The notes under the pieces are model-generated. The model did not search any database. It was given only the letters and a program-made list of their open reading frames with translations, and was not told the DNA's origin. From the NCBI GenBank assembly GCA_036567085.1, contig DATCVG010000025.1, positions 1 to 61,103 of the forward strand: a stretch of 61,103 nucleotides of DNA, given 5' to 3'. Both the position numbers and the translations under genes were made by a program. Source of the stretch: Methylopumilus sp036567085 (lineage in GTDB: Bacteria; Pseudomonadota; Gammaproteobacteria; Burkholderiales; Methylophilaceae). Positions 1 through 8,510 of the stretch are shown here, in pieces. Position 1 is the first letter of the stretch; each line of letters opens with the position of its first letter.

Positions 1-168
1 TTTATGTGTTTCTGTGATTTTTTTTTCACACCATATGATATGAATATATTCAGAATGAATATCTTTGATCTGATGATTAATTGTTTGAAGTTTTCCAAGA
101 AGCTTTTCTTTTCTAAACTTTGAGTAAGCTGGACCACCAGCAATATGAATAATTTCTTGGCTTTGCAT
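1..168 (-). CDS. purL: Phosphoribosylformylglycinamidine synthase, N-terminal fragment
   Basis: The first 56 codons of a minus-strand gene that continues beyond the left edge. The ATG is at 168-166. The translation contains GGPAYSKFRKEKLL near residue 11, followed by a segment ending in SEYIHIIW, the pattern that opens large-type (proteobacterial) PurL. PurL converts FGAR to FGAM with ATP and glutamine in purine synthesis. Only part of the N-terminal PurS-like domain is present; the synthase and glutaminase domains are outside the window. It lies 85 bp downstream of feoB on the same strand. purB, another purine gene, is at 27985-29355. The identification rests on a short stretch but a distinctive one. 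Confidence 0.85.
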   Translation of the reverse strand, partial: MQSQEIIHIAGGPAYSKFRKEKLLGKLQTINHQIKDIHSEYIHIIWCEKKITETHK

Positions 169-253
169 GTTTTGGGCAGTGTTTTAAGATATTACTTTAA
201 GCTTATGATTTTAACAGAAGCTATTTTTTTAAACCTTGTTAATTTTTAACAAA

Positions 254-2044
254 TTAACTAGAAAAGTAGAGTGAGGTTTGATAGAAAATAAAGCTAAAAA
301 CCCAGGCCAGAAGAAGTGCCCATGAAACTGAATAAATCACAAATGAAAGGTTTTTGGATTCATTTTTAAGGGTTGCGATCGTAGAAAGGCAAGGTGTATA
401 AATGAGGGTAAAAATCATAAAGCTAATAGCCTGAATTTGAGTTACATTGCTATAAAGATGATGGATTAAAGCTGTGCCCTCCGCGCCGTAAATTACAGCT
501 AAGGCGCCAATAACAATTTCTTTGGCAATAAAACCAAAAATGAGGGCAATCACCAATTGTTCATTAATGCCAATGGGTTGGAAAATAGGGGATAGCCATT
601 TACCTAATTGGCCAGAATAAGTGAGTTCACTTGCAATCGGCACATCCATTGGGAAATGCGTTAACGCCCAAACAAGAAGCACGCCAATAATAATAAATTT
701 GGTGGCACGTGTTAGAAAATGTTTAATTTCAAGCACGCTTCTTTTGATGATGTGATTCATTGTTGGAAACCGATAGGGGGGCAATTCAATAATAATAGGT
801 TCTTTATTCTTGAATTGATTTTTAAAGATAAGTGCTGAAATAAAGATCGTGAAAAAACTTAATAAATAAAGACAGAAAAGCACCAGTGGTCCGTACTTAG
901 CGTTAAAGAGTGCTGTAATAATAAATAAAAATACTTGAAGTCTCGCTGAGCACAATGAAAATGGAATCACAAACATCGTTAGGAGACGAAGTTCTTTTGT
1001 GCGCATAATTTTAGTGCCCATGAGAGCGGGCACATTGCATCCAAAACCCATAAGCATCATCACAAAACCTCTTCCATCTAAGCCTATTTTTTCCATCAAA
1101 GCGTCCATCAAAAATGCAGCTCTTGAAAAATAACCACTATCTTCTACAACGCTCATGATGAGGAAGAAAAGAATAATAATGGGTACAAAAGCAGCTATGG
1201 TGGTGACCCCTAAATAGAGACCATCTAAGAGGAGGCTTTGAAAAATACCATGATGATTTGTAAATAAAGGCTCAAGATAATCTGCTCTAAAGAAATTGAA
1301 GAATTGAGCCATTAAATCTTGAATAGGTTTGCCTAGCGTGAAGATAAACTGAAAAATAGAAAATACAATAATAAAAAAAATGGGCAGACCCCAGAAGGGA
1401 TTCAAAAAGAGTGCGTCAAGTTTTTTTGTATTCTTATCGTTAAGTTTAGTTGGATATTTAACAGTTAATTGAATTAAAGTTTGAATTGTTTTTTGATGAG
1501 ATATTTGATTTGATGAATTTAATGAACTAATTTTTTTAATGGGTGTGGCGACATTTTGACTCATTAGTTGAGAAGAGGCTTTTAAAAGTTCAGTCATACC
1601 TTCGCCGAATTTAGCACTTGTTTTAACCACAGGTGTTTTAAGTTTTTTCTCTAACAATGGCGCGTTAATACTGATACCCATTTTTTTTGCTTCATCATGC
1701 ATATTGAGAGCGAGTACACAAGGGATATGAAGCTTTTGAAGTTGTAATAACAATGAAAGTTGTCGCTCAATTTGAGCGCTACATAAGACAACAATCGCTA
1801 AATCAATTTTGTTATGATTGATAAAGGTTTGTACAATTTTTTCATCTTCAGATAAACCTTGAAGATCATAAATGCCTGGTAAGTCTATGAGTTCAGCCAT
1901 ATGGCCAGCTAGTATTGTTTTCACCACATGAAGGTCTACAGTAATACCAGGCCAATTACCGATGCGCGCAGAGGAGCCGCTTAAGCGATTAAACAGAGTC
2001 GACTTGCCCGTATTTGGCATGCCTAAGAGAGCAATACGCTTCAT
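254..2044 (-). CDS. feoB: Ferrous iron transporter FeoB
   Basis: Inner-membrane Fe(II) importer with an N-terminal GTPase. GTPase motifs are visible: G1 GMPNTGKS at residues 8-15, the switch region GNWPGIT near 29-35, G3 DLPG at 54-57, G4 NMHD at 114-117 and a SAK-type G5 at 143-145. Membrane segments start near residue 218, and the conserved GCNVPA core motif is at 335-340. At 596 residues it is shorter than E. coli FeoB (773), mainly because the linker between the G domain and the first membrane segment is short. Its start overlaps the end of feoA by 4 nt, so the two are translationally coupled. No feoC follows. The pair lies behind a Fur-box-like operator at 2287-2305. Confidence 0.96.
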   Translation of the reverse strand: MKRIALLGMPNTGKSTLFNRLSGSSARIGNWPGITVDLHVVKTILAGHMAELIDLPGIYDLQGLSEDEKIVQTFINHNKIDLAIVVLCSAQIERQLSLLLQLQKLHIPCVLALNMHDEAKKMGISINAPLLEKKLKTPVVKTSAKFGEGMTELLKASSQLMSQNVATPIKKISSLNSSNQISHQKTIQTLIQLTVKYPTKLNDKNTKKLDALFLNPFWGLPIFFIIVFSIFQFIFTLGKPIQDLMAQFFNFFRADYLEPLFTNHHGIFQSLLLDGLYLGVTTIAAFVPIIILFFLIMSVVEDSGYFSRAAFLMDALMEKIGLDGRGFVMMLMGFGCNVPALMGTKIMRTKELRLLTMFVIPFSLCSARLQVFLFIITALFNAKYGPLVLFCLYLLSFFTIFISALIFKNQFKNKEPIIIELPPYRFPTMNHIIKRSVLEIKHFLTRATKFIIIGVLLVWALTHFPMDVPIASELTYSGQLGKWLSPIFQPIGINEQLVIALIFGFIAKEIVIGALAVIYGAEGTALIHHLYSNVTQIQAISFMIFTLIYTPCLSTIATLKNESKNLSFVIYSVSWALLLAWVFSFIFYQTSLYFSS

Positions 2045-2274
2045 AGGGCAGATGAGTTAATTTGAATGAGTGATGCTTCTTTTTCCCGAATCATAAGCTC
2101 AGTGGTATCAATCATGATGTGAAAAGGTCCTTTAAGTGGCGCCTTTCTTAAGACAGTGATTTTTTTGCCGCGTCTCAACCCCATGGCATGGAGCCTTTGA
2201 ATCAGCAAGCGATCCATATCGAGCTTTTGAATAATGCCGCTTTGGCCTTCTGACAATTCTAATAAAGTAGTCAT
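2041..2274 (-). CDS. feoA: Ferrous iron transport accessory protein FeoA
   Basis: A 77-residue protein of the FeoA family, a small SH3-like fold that works with FeoB. The sequence has the typical layout: an LSEGQSG start, a central segment with RLHAMGLRRGKKI, and a C-terminal part containing IREKEASLI. It is the first gene of the feoAB unit, and its stop overlaps the feoB start by 4 nt. The start lies just downstream of a Fur-like palindrome and a TATAAT element, so iron repression is expected. Length is normal for the family. Confidence 0.93.
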   Translation of the reverse strand: MTTLLELSEGQSGIIQKLDMDRLLIQRLHAMGLRRGKKITVLRKAPLKGPFHIMIDTTELMIREKEASLIQINSSAL

Positions 2275-2286
2275 AGCTATCTAAAT

Positions 2287-2305
2287 GATAATGATTCTTA
2301 TTATT
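2287..2305 (-). promoter_or_regulatory. Fur box overlapping the feoAB -10 element
   Basis: The 19 bases GATAATGATTCTTATTATT match the classical Fur palindrome at 15 positions. On the minus strand a perfect TATAAT (2308-2303) overlaps its upstream edge, and the feoA ATG is at 2274. Repressor binding here would block the -10 region. No convincing -35 hexamer is visible; its expected position falls inside the terminator stem of the upstream gene. Fur binding and iron regulation are inferred from the match and from the genes controlled. Confidence 0.8.
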
Positions 2306-2311
2306 ATATAC

Positions 2312-2337
2312 AAAAAAGCCTGCATAACGCAGGCTTT
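2312..2337 (-). terminator. Rho-independent terminator after the PpiC gene
   Basis: A 9-bp perfect stem, AAAGCCTGC (2315-2323) and GCAGGCTTT (2329-2337), encloses a 5-base loop. Read on the minus strand it ends in a run of six T (2317-2312). It lies 25 bp past the stop of the PpiC-type isomerase gene and directly upstream of the feoA promoter. It therefore separates the two transcription units. Confidence 0.9.
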
Positions 2338-2361
2338 AACTGACTCCCAAGACGAATTTCT

Positions 2362-3156
2362 TTATTTTCGGTTATCAACAATCTTAGCTTTTGCTTTGAG
2401 ATCTGTTAGAAGCTTATCAAGTTGTTTTTGTTGAAGTGTTTTGGCTAAACCTTCTTTTACTTTATCGAACTCAGGTGCTTGAAGTGCTCTTGTATCTTCC
2501 AGCTTAATTACATGCCAGCCGAATTGTGTTTGAACTGGTAGAGTAGTAAAGCTACCTTTTTTAATTGAGGTAAGTGCTTCAGCAAATGGCTTCACCATTG
2601 AGTTCGCTGGGAACCAACCCAAATCACCACCTTTATCTTTTGAACCTGGATCTTTTGATCTATCTTTAGCTATTTTGCTAAAGTTTCCACCTTTATTAAG
2701 TTCAGTAATCACGTCTTTAGCTTCTTGTTCGCTTCCAACAAGAATATGTTTTGCATTGAATTCTTGAGTTCCCAAATCTTTTTTATATTGTTCATATGCA
2801 TTTTTAATATCAGATTCTGGAATAGGATTTTTTTGTACATAATTTTGTAGGAATGTGTTGTATAGCATTTCTTTACGCGCTAACTCTTCTTTCAAAAGAT
2901 AGTTTGCGTCCTTGCTAAGCCCGGTTCTTTCTGCTTCTTGATTAATAACTTCCATGGCAATCATGCGATTGACAATCATATTATTAAGGTTGTCATCCAT
3001 TTTTTGACCGCGATTTGCAAGATCTTTCACCACAAAATCATAGAGATTCTTTTTGATAGGCTTGCCATTCACTGTAATATTTAAATCTGCTGCATGGCCT
3101 AATACACCGAACTGAAAAAGTAAAATAAAGACAAAGGTTTTGATAAAAGAAAACAT
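2362..3156 (-). CDS. PpiC/parvulin-type peptidyl-prolyl isomerase, periplasmic
   Basis: A 264-residue exported foldase that would isomerise prolyl bonds in envelope proteins. Residues 1-22 form a signal peptide: a basic start, a hydrophobic run and a cut near GHAAD. An SurA/PrsA-like N-terminal helical chaperone segment follows. The parvulin domain covers about 133-220, with the hallmark AKHILV start, GGDLGWF in the middle and FGWHVIKLE at the end. It is the last gene of a minus-strand group with bolA, yciI and yciB and has its own terminator. It is too short for SurA, which carries two parvulin domains, so no specific gene name is given. Confidence 0.92.
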   Translation of the reverse strand: MFSFIKTFVFILLFQFGVLGHAADLNITVNGKPIKKNLYDFVVKDLANRGQKMDDNLNNMIVNRMIAMEVINQEAERTGLSKDANYLLKEELARKEMLYNTFLQNYVQKNPIPESDIKNAYEQYKKDLGTQEFNAKHILVGSEQEAKDVITELNKGGNFSKIAKDRSKDPGSKDKGGDLGWFPANSMVKPFAEALTSIKKGSFTTLPVQTQFGWHVIKLEDTRALQAPEFDKVKEGLAKTLQQKQLDKLLTDLKAKAKIVDNRK

Positions 3157-3193
3157 TAAAGCTCCTTGATAATTAATATTGAAGAGTGATTCC

Positions 3194-3442
3194 TTAAGGC
3201 AAATCAGCTTTGATACTTAATGCATGAATTTTTTGAGGAATTAAATCTTTAAGTGCTTCGTAAATCATGCGATGCCTCATTATCGTTGATTTTCCTAAAA
3301 AATGCGAACTTGTAATTTCCAAATCGAAATGGCCGCCACCTGTATTGCCGCTATGTCCTTTATGAAGATCACTTAAGTCTTTGAGACTTAAATGAGAGGG
3401 TTCTAAAAATGCTAGCCTTTCTTTAATAAGATCTTTTAACAT
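3194..3442 (-). CDS. BolA family protein
   Basis: An 82-residue BolA-type protein. These proteins bind monothiol glutaredoxins and [2Fe-2S] clusters and take part in iron-sulfur trafficking or stress control. The family signature is clear: H-S-G-N-x-G-G-G-H-F near residues 30-39, then F-L-G-K-S and the invariant R-H-R-M-I-Y, ending with K-I-H-A-L-S-I. The cluster-binding His of the RHR-to-HAL region is kept. It sits between the PpiC gene and yciI on the same strand, 6 bp after yciI. No glutaredoxin gene lies in the window, so its partner is encoded elsewhere. Confidence 0.92.
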   Translation of the reverse strand: MLKDLIKERLAFLEPSHLSLKDLSDLHKGHSGNTGGGHFDLEITSSHFLGKSTIMRHRMIYEALKDLIPQKIHALSIKADLP

Positions 3443-3448
3443 AGATTT

Positions 3449-3748
3449 TTAAGGGAGTGTTTTTCTGAAAGGTTTTACTTCAACAGAAGCATAAACGCCT
3501 GAAGTATAAAAAGGATCTTCATGTGCCCAGCTTATCGCTTCATCTAGAGAAGTAAATTCAGCCACAATTAGACTTCCTGAAAAGCCATCTAAACCAGGAT
3601 CAATTGCATCGATCGCGGGGAAAGGCCCTGCGAGAATCAACTTTCCCTGATCTTGCAATATTTTAATGCGCGCTAAATGCGCTGGCCTTTGAGCCAATCT
3701 TTGATTGAGGCTATTTTGCTGATCTTTAGCGATGATGGCGTAAAACAT
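3449..3748 (-). CDS. YciI family protein
   Basis: A 99-residue protein of the YciI/YCII fold (ferredoxin-like alpha-beta, dimeric). The family is associated with small hydrolase or dehalogenase-like activity, but its role in proteobacteria is not settled. The start chosen is the ATG at 3748-3746, which gives the usual MFYAIIAKD opening. A longer frame to 3784 would add 12 residues that run into yciB and have no family counterpart. Visible family features are GPFPA at about residue 51, the D-x-G-x-x-G-F-S-G-S-L segment and the end motif F-x-S-G-V-Y-A. It starts 1 nt after the yciB stop, so the two are probably co-transcribed. Confidence 0.88.
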   Translation of the reverse strand: MFYAIIAKDQQNSLNQRLAQRPAHLARIKILQDQGKLILAGPFPAIDAIDPGLDGFSGSLIVAEFTSLDEAISWAHEDPFYTSGVYASVEVKPFRKTLP

Positions 3749-3749
3749 A

Positions 3750-4277
3750 TTATTTATGATTAGCTCTTGATGCCAAAACACCAATCAATATGGCATAACA
3801 AATGATTAATCCTGTAATACCGAATAATTTAAAATTTACCCAGATACTCTCTGAAAAATTAAAAGCAACGTATAGATTAAGAAAGCCTAAGCCTGCAAAA
3901 AATAATGCTGAAGTCATATTAATTTGATTCCAAGTTTTTTCATTTAATCGAATTTGTTCGCCCATGAGATTTTTAACAAGATTTTTTTTCTTAAAAAAAT
4001 GAAAAAATAAAAGCGCGCCTGCTAATAACCAATACAAAATACTAGGCTTCCATTTAATAAAATTTGCATCATGAAGCCATAATGTTGTTCCACCTAAGAT
4101 GCTGATCAATACAGTATTAAATATAAGCAATTTATCCACTCTTTTGTGAATGAGCTTGCTATAGATCAGTTGAAAAAATGTGGCAACTATAACGACTAAT
4201 GTTGCTGTATAAATGTCTGAAAATTTATATGCAATAAAAAAAAGAATGACAGGAAAAAGATCAAATAGAAATTTCAT
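3750..4277 (-). CDS. yciB: YciB/IspZ intracellular septation membrane protein
   Basis: A 175-residue inner-membrane protein of the YciB (septation protein A) family, linked to envelope and septum synthesis in E. coli. It is very hydrophobic, with about five membrane segments, and opens with MKFLFDLFPVILFFIAYKF, the family signature. The start is set at the ATG 4277-4275, preceded by a GAGGT ribosome site; the frame can extend to 4307 but those residues do not fit the family. KWKPSILYW near the middle and NFKLFG in the last third are also typical. It is first in the minus-strand unit yciB-yciI-bolA-ppiC and divergent from the PHP gene. Confidence 0.93.
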   Translation of the reverse strand: MKFLFDLFPVILFFIAYKFSDIYTATLVVIVATFFQLIYSKLIHKRVDKLLIFNTVLISILGGTTLWLHDANFIKWKPSILYWLLAGALLFFHFFKKKNLVKNLMGEQIRLNEKTWNQINMTSALFFAGLGFLNLYVAFNFSESIWVNFKLFGITGLIICYAILIGVLASRANHK

Positions 4278-4365
4278 TTGTAAAATTACCTCATGGCTTT
4301 TATACATTATGTTTGGTCTAGACTATCTGATATTATGGTAGTTCACATTGAAGTACCTAATACCC

Positions 4366-5211
4366 ATGATCGATCTTCATTCACATTCTACTATATCTGA
4401 CGGATTATTGAGCCCAGCTGAACTTGTTCGGCATGCTCATACTAAAGGTATCAAGGTTCTTTCTTTAACCGATCATGATGATGTTGAAGGTTTAAAGGAA
4501 GCAACTTCAGAAGCAAAATTATTGGGCATGCATTTAATTCACGGCGTTGAAATTTCAGTGACATGGAAAAGGGTCACGATTCATATTGTTGGATTGAATG
4601 TAGACCCAGAAAATAAAACCTTATTACAAGGACTTTCTTCTATTCGAAACGGGCGCTATGAAAGAGCTAAGCAAATGGCGCATGCGCTTGATCAAATAGG
4701 TATCAAAGGTAGTCTAAAGGGCGCATTAAAATATGCAAAATCAGGTATTTTAGGCCGAACACATTTTGCAAGATTTTTAGTTGACACTGGGCACGCTAGA
4801 GATGTGAGAGCAGTATTTAAAAATTATCTCGTCAAAGGCAAGCCAGGCTTCATTGAACATACATGGACAAATTTAGAAAATGCACTCACATGGATACATG
4901 AGAGTGGGGGTATCGCTGTTGTCGCTCATCCTGCCCGATATGATTTAGGTAAAAATAATCTTATGGCATTCTTAAATGAATTTAAAGCATTGGGAGGCCA
5001 AGGGATTGAAGTCATTTCAGGAAGTCACACGACCGAAGATTCTTTAAAATTCTCAAGAATTGCAGATGAGTTTGAATTACTAGCATCTATAGGTTCTGAT
5101 TATCATGGACCAGGTATCTCTTATAGGGAGATGGGGTCATTGCCCAAACTTCCTGAAACATGCGTTCCGATATGGAAAGCTTGGAATGAAGTCAATGCCT
5201 TATTGAACTAA
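4366..5211 (+). CDS. PHP-domain phosphoesterase (RNase AM / YciV type)
   Basis: A 281-residue PHP-superfamily hydrolase. The family includes RNase AM (YciV/TrpH), a 5'-3' exonuclease acting on short oligonucleotides and on rRNA 5' ends. Metal ligands are visible: H-S-H-S at residues 5-8, D12, the LTDHDDVEG segment near 36-44, a GVEIS glutamate, VVAHPAR and the final SDYHGPG. The start used is the ATG at 4366, which opens directly with MIDLHSHS; an in-frame TTG at 4348 is less likely. It diverges from yciB. In many betaproteobacteria a YciO/Sua5-type gene lies between this gene and the M50 protease; here the gap is only 68 bp. Confidence 0.9.
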   Translation: MIDLHSHSTISDGLLSPAELVRHAHTKGIKVLSLTDHDDVEGLKEATSEAKLLGMHLIHGVEISVTWKRVTIHIVGLNVDPENKTLLQGLSSIRNGRYERAKQMAHALDQIGIKGSLKGALKYAKSGILGRTHFARFLVDTGHARDVRAVFKNYLVKGKPGFIEHTWTNLENALTWIHESGGIAVVAHPARYDLGKNNLMAFLNEFKALGGQGIEVISGSHTTEDSLKFSRIADEFELLASIGSDYHGPGISYREMGSLPKLPETCVPIWKAWNEVNALLN

Positions 5212-5279
5212 ATTTTTTCTCAAAAATACATATTTCTTGAATGAATATAAGAATATTCAAATAGAATGACATTCTATAT

Positions 5280-5918
5280 ATGGAATTAACTGTTATACAA
5301 AAAGTTACCGTTTACGCGCTTCCCATTATCTTTGCGATTACGGTTCATGAGGCAGCGCATGGCTATGCCGCCAAGCATTTTGGCGATTTGACAGCTTACA
5401 ATCAAAATAGAATCAGTCTTAATCCACTAAGACATATTGATCCCATTGGCACTATTCTCTTGCCAGCTTTAACTGTATTACTGGGCGGTGTATTATTTGG
5501 GTGGGCTAAGCCTGTACCAGTTAATTTTATGAATTTGCGCCATCCTAAAAAAGATATGCTTTGGGTAGCTGCAGCTGGCCCTTTTTCAAATTTAATTATG
5601 GCAATCTTTTGGACAATTTTATATGGACGAAGTGCCTATTTACCAGAATCGATGTCTTTGTTTATTCAGCAAATGGGTATAGCAGGTATTAGTATTAATC
5701 TATCTTTAATGGTATTAAATTTAATTCCATTGCCCCCACTCGACGGAGGAAGAATTGCCGTGAGTTTATTACCTAATCATCTCGCTTATAAGTATGCACA
5801 AGTTGAACGATATGGTTTTTTAATTTTAATTATTTTATTAATGACTCATATTCTTGATTTAATAATTTTTCCGCTTATCCAAATAAGTCAAAGTCTAATT
5901 TTATGGATATTTGCATAA
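5280..5918 (+). CDS. Site-2 protease family (M50) membrane metalloprotease
   Basis: A 212-residue intramembrane zinc protease of the Rv/YwhC-like M50 group without a PDZ domain. The zinc motif H-E-A-A-H is at residues 23-27 within the first membrane helix. The second motif, N-L-I-P-L-P-P-L-D-G-G-R, supplies D155. Four to six membrane segments are apparent. Its substrate is unknown. Betaproteobacterial genomes commonly keep it directly before trpS, as here (17 bp gap). No Shine-Dalgarno sequence precedes the ATG; the space holds a short palindrome instead (see findings). Confidence 0.92.
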   Translation: MELTVIQKVTVYALPIIFAITVHEAAHGYAAKHFGDLTAYNQNRISLNPLRHIDPIGTILLPALTVLLGGVLFGWAKPVPVNFMNLRHPKKDMLWVAAAGPFSNLIMAIFWTILYGRSAYLPESMSLFIQQMGIAGISINLSLMVLNLIPLPPLDGGRIAVSLLPNHLAYKYAQVERYGFLILIILLMTHILDLIIFPLIQISQSLILWIFA

Positions 5919-5935
5919 GGATGAAGATATAAGTT

Positions 5936-7135
5936 ATGGCTATTGAACGTGTCATATCAGGGATGCGACCCACGGGCAATCTTCATTTGGGCCACTTCAA
6001 TGGAGTGTTGAAAAATTGGATCAATCTCCAACATGAATTCGAATGTTTATTCTTCGTAGCAGATTGGCACGCTCTCACGACGCATTACGACTCTCCTGAA
6101 ATTATTGAAGAGAACGTCTGGGAAATGGTGGTTGATTGGCTCGCAGCTGGGGTTGATCCAGCGACAGCAACTATTTTTATTCAGTCTAAAGTCCCTGAGC
6201 ACGCTGAGCTTCATACCTTGCTATCTATGATCACACCTCTGGGCTGGCTTGAAAGAGTGCCAACCTATAAAGATCAACAAGAAAAATTATCCTCTAAAGA
6301 TTTATCGACTTATGGATTCCTAGGCTATCCATTATTACAAAGCGCAGATATTCTGATTTATAAAGCAACTCAAGTGCCTGTTGGTGAAGATCAAATTCCT
6401 CATATTGAATTTACACGTGAGATTGCAAGACGCTTTAATCATCTCTACGGCAAAGAAGCTGGTTTTGTTGAAAAAGCTGAAGAGGCAATTAAAAAATTAG
6501 GCTCTAAAAAAAGTAGTCTCTATATGGAGATGAAAACAGCCTATCAAGAAAATGGTGACGAAGAAGCTTTAGATTCAGCGCGCGTATTAATCGAAGAACA
6601 TCAGGGATTAAGTTTAGGCGACAAAGAAAGATTGTTAGGCTTTTTAGAAGGTGGCGGCAAAATGATTCTAGTTGAACCAGAGTATAAGCTAGCACCCGCA
6701 TCAAAGATGATTGGTTTAGACGGTCAAAAAATGTCTAAGTCTTATAACAATACAATTGCTTTAAGAGAGCCTCCAGAATCTGTTGAGAAAAAAATCAAAA
6801 CAATGCCAACAGATCCTGCGCGCGTCAGAAGAAATGACCCAGGAAATCCAAATCATTGTCCTGTGTGGCAATTGCATCAGGTCTACTCAAATGACGAAAT
6901 AAAGTCTTGGGTCGAAACAGGATGTAAAGAAGCGAAAATAGGATGTATTGAGTGTAAGCAACCTGTGATTGAAGCGATCAATAAAGAATTGAAACCTATT
7001 CAAGAAAGAGCATCTCATTATATTGAAGATCCTGATCTTGTAAAAAATATCGTGGCAGAAGGTTGTGAAAAAGCGAGAAAATTAGCAAGAGAAACGATGC
7101 GAGAGGTAAGAGAAGCGATGGGGTTAAATTACTAA
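5936..7135 (+). CDS. trpS: Tryptophanyl-tRNA synthetase
   Basis: Class I aminoacyl-tRNA synthetase charging tRNA-Trp. The ATP-binding HLGH is at residues 17-20 and KMSKS at 265-269. At 399 residues it is the long form usual in betaproteobacteria, about 65 residues longer than E. coli TrpRS. The extra length is a charged insert at roughly 185-245, before the KMSKS region. Its stop overlaps the scpA start by 1 nt (TAATG), so it is coupled to the segregation genes. No tryptophan leader peptide is visible upstream. Confidence 0.97.
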   Translation: MAIERVISGMRPTGNLHLGHFNGVLKNWINLQHEFECLFFVADWHALTTHYDSPEIIEENVWEMVVDWLAAGVDPATATIFIQSKVPEHAELHTLLSMITPLGWLERVPTYKDQQEKLSSKDLSTYGFLGYPLLQSADILIYKATQVPVGEDQIPHIEFTREIARRFNHLYGKEAGFVEKAEEAIKKLGSKKSSLYMEMKTAYQENGDEEALDSARVLIEEHQGLSLGDKERLLGFLEGGGKMILVEPEYKLAPASKMIGLDGQKMSKSYNNTIALREPPESVEKKIKTMPTDPARVRRNDPGNPNHCPVWQLHQVYSNDEIKSWVETGCKEAKIGCIECKQPVIEAINKELKPIQERASHYIEDPDLVKNIVAEGCEKARKLARETMREVREAMGLNY

Positions 7136-7926
7136 TGAATCAAGAAGTGCAAACAGTGAGGATTGGAAAAATTCATGGAGAGAATATTGAGGTATTACCC
7201 CAGGATCTCTACATTCCCCCTGACGCACTTGAAATTTACCTAGAAGCTTTTGAAGGACCGCTCGATCTTCTTTTATACCTCATTAGAAAACATAACTTAG
7301 ATATTCTCGACATCCCTATGGCTGACTTAACAATTCAGTACATGGATTATGTAGAGAAAATGAAAGAAATTAAACTTGAGTTAGCTGCAGATTATTTACT
7401 TATGTCCGCTGTCTTGATTGAAATTAAATCAAGAATGCTTTTGCCTAAGAAAACGGCTGAGGTGGATACAGAGCAAGATCCTCGCGCTGAACTTGTGCGA
7501 AGACTGATGGAATATGAACTTATTAAAATAGCCTCTGAAAAACTTACACAAATGCCACAAGTGGGCGTTGATCTTTTTGTAGCCAATGCTTATTTTGAAA
7601 AAATTACAGAAATTACTTATCCAGATGTATCGATCGATGAAATATTCGCAGCATGGAAAAATATTTTAAATCGTGCAAAACATTTTGAAGCGCATAAAAT
7701 TGCTCGAAATGAACTCTCTGTAAGAGAGCATATGACTATAATTTTAAGAAAACTTCAAGAAGAAGAATTTATTGAGTTTTCATCACTATTTAATGTAGCT
7801 GAAGATAGAATTCAAAAGTTAGTTGTATGTTTCTTAGCTATATTAGAATTAGCAAGAGAGCGGCTCATTAAGATTACTCAACAAGAAAGCTTTTCCCCTA
7901 TCTACATTAAATTACAGAATAATTAA
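7135..7926 (+). CDS. scpA: Segregation and condensation protein A
   Basis: The kleisin subunit that bridges Smc heads and ScpB in the bacterial condensin complex. It carries the defining FEGPLDLLLYLIRKHNLDI segment at about residues 39-57 and LAADYLLMSAVLIEIKSRMLLP at about 83-104, with a C-terminal winged-helix part. At 263 residues its length is normal. It starts at an ATG overlapping the trpS stop by 1 nt and is followed 3 bp later by scpB. The smc gene is not in this window. Confidence 0.95.
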   Translation: MNQEVQTVRIGKIHGENIEVLPQDLYIPPDALEIYLEAFEGPLDLLLYLIRKHNLDILDIPMADLTIQYMDYVEKMKEIKLELAADYLLMSAVLIEIKSRMLLPKKTAEVDTEQDPRAELVRRLMEYELIKIASEKLTQMPQVGVDLFVANAYFEKITEITYPDVSIDEIFAAWKNILNRAKHFEAHKIARNELSVREHMTIILRKLQEEEFIEFSSLFNVAEDRIQKLVVCFLAILELARERLIKITQQESFSPIYIKLQNN

Positions 7927-7929
7927 GCC

Positions 7930-8481
7930 ATGACGGATTTAAATAACATATCGAAAATTAAACAAATACTAGAAGTGGCACTTCTAACGAGCGCTAATCC
8001 TTTATCATTGGATGATTTGCAAAAATTATTTTCAGAAAAAATTGAGCGATCTACATTAAGAATGTTGTTAGATGAACTTAAAACAGAATGGCAAGACCGC
8101 ACTATGGAATTAGTCCTTGTCGCATCGGGTTATCGCTTTAAAGCAAGAGATGAATATTCAAGCTATCTTATGAGATTGAGCCCTGAAAAAGTAGCTAAAT
8201 ATAGTCGTGCAGTAATGGAGGTATTGGCGATTGTGGCTTATAGACAGCCAGTCACGCGGGGCGATATTGAAGAGATTAGAGGTGTTGCACTTAATCCTAA
8301 TGCTATTAGGCAGTTGTTAGAGAGAGACTGGATTGATGTGATTGGTCAAAAAGACGTTCCTGGCAGACCTTCCTTGTATGCAACAACAAAACATTTTTTA
8401 AATGATTTTAATTTAAGGTCTTTATCCGAGCTTCCTGATATCGAAAGCTTCCTCCAAAATGAAATTCCTTTGAATGTCTAA
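7930..8481 (+). CDS. scpB: Segregation and condensation protein B
   Basis: The second accessory subunit of the Smc-ScpAB condensin, made of two winged-helix domains. Family hallmarks are the segment AVMEVLAIVAYRQPVTRGDIEEIRG in the middle and the C-terminal G-R-P-S-L-Y-A-T-T. At 183 residues it is compact, without the long acidic tail seen in many proteobacteria. It follows scpA by 3 bp and precedes rluB by about 30 bp, the usual trpS-scpA-scpB-rluB order. Confidence 0.95.
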   Translation: MTDLNNISKIKQILEVALLTSANPLSLDDLQKLFSEKIERSTLRMLLDELKTEWQDRTMELVLVASGYRFKARDEYSSYLMRLSPEKVAKYSRAVMEVLAIVAYRQPVTRGDIEEIRGVALNPNAIRQLLERDWIDVIGQKDVPGRPSLYATTKHFLNDFNLRSLSELPDIESFLQNEIPLNV

Positions 8482-8510
8482 TGTTAAGTCATTAAAGACT
8501 TAATTACTTT

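Noticed and set aside
236..252. Hairpin TTGTTAA/TTAACAA after feoB as terminator
   Set aside because: The stem is entirely weak apart from one G-C pair and no T-run follows on the minus strand.
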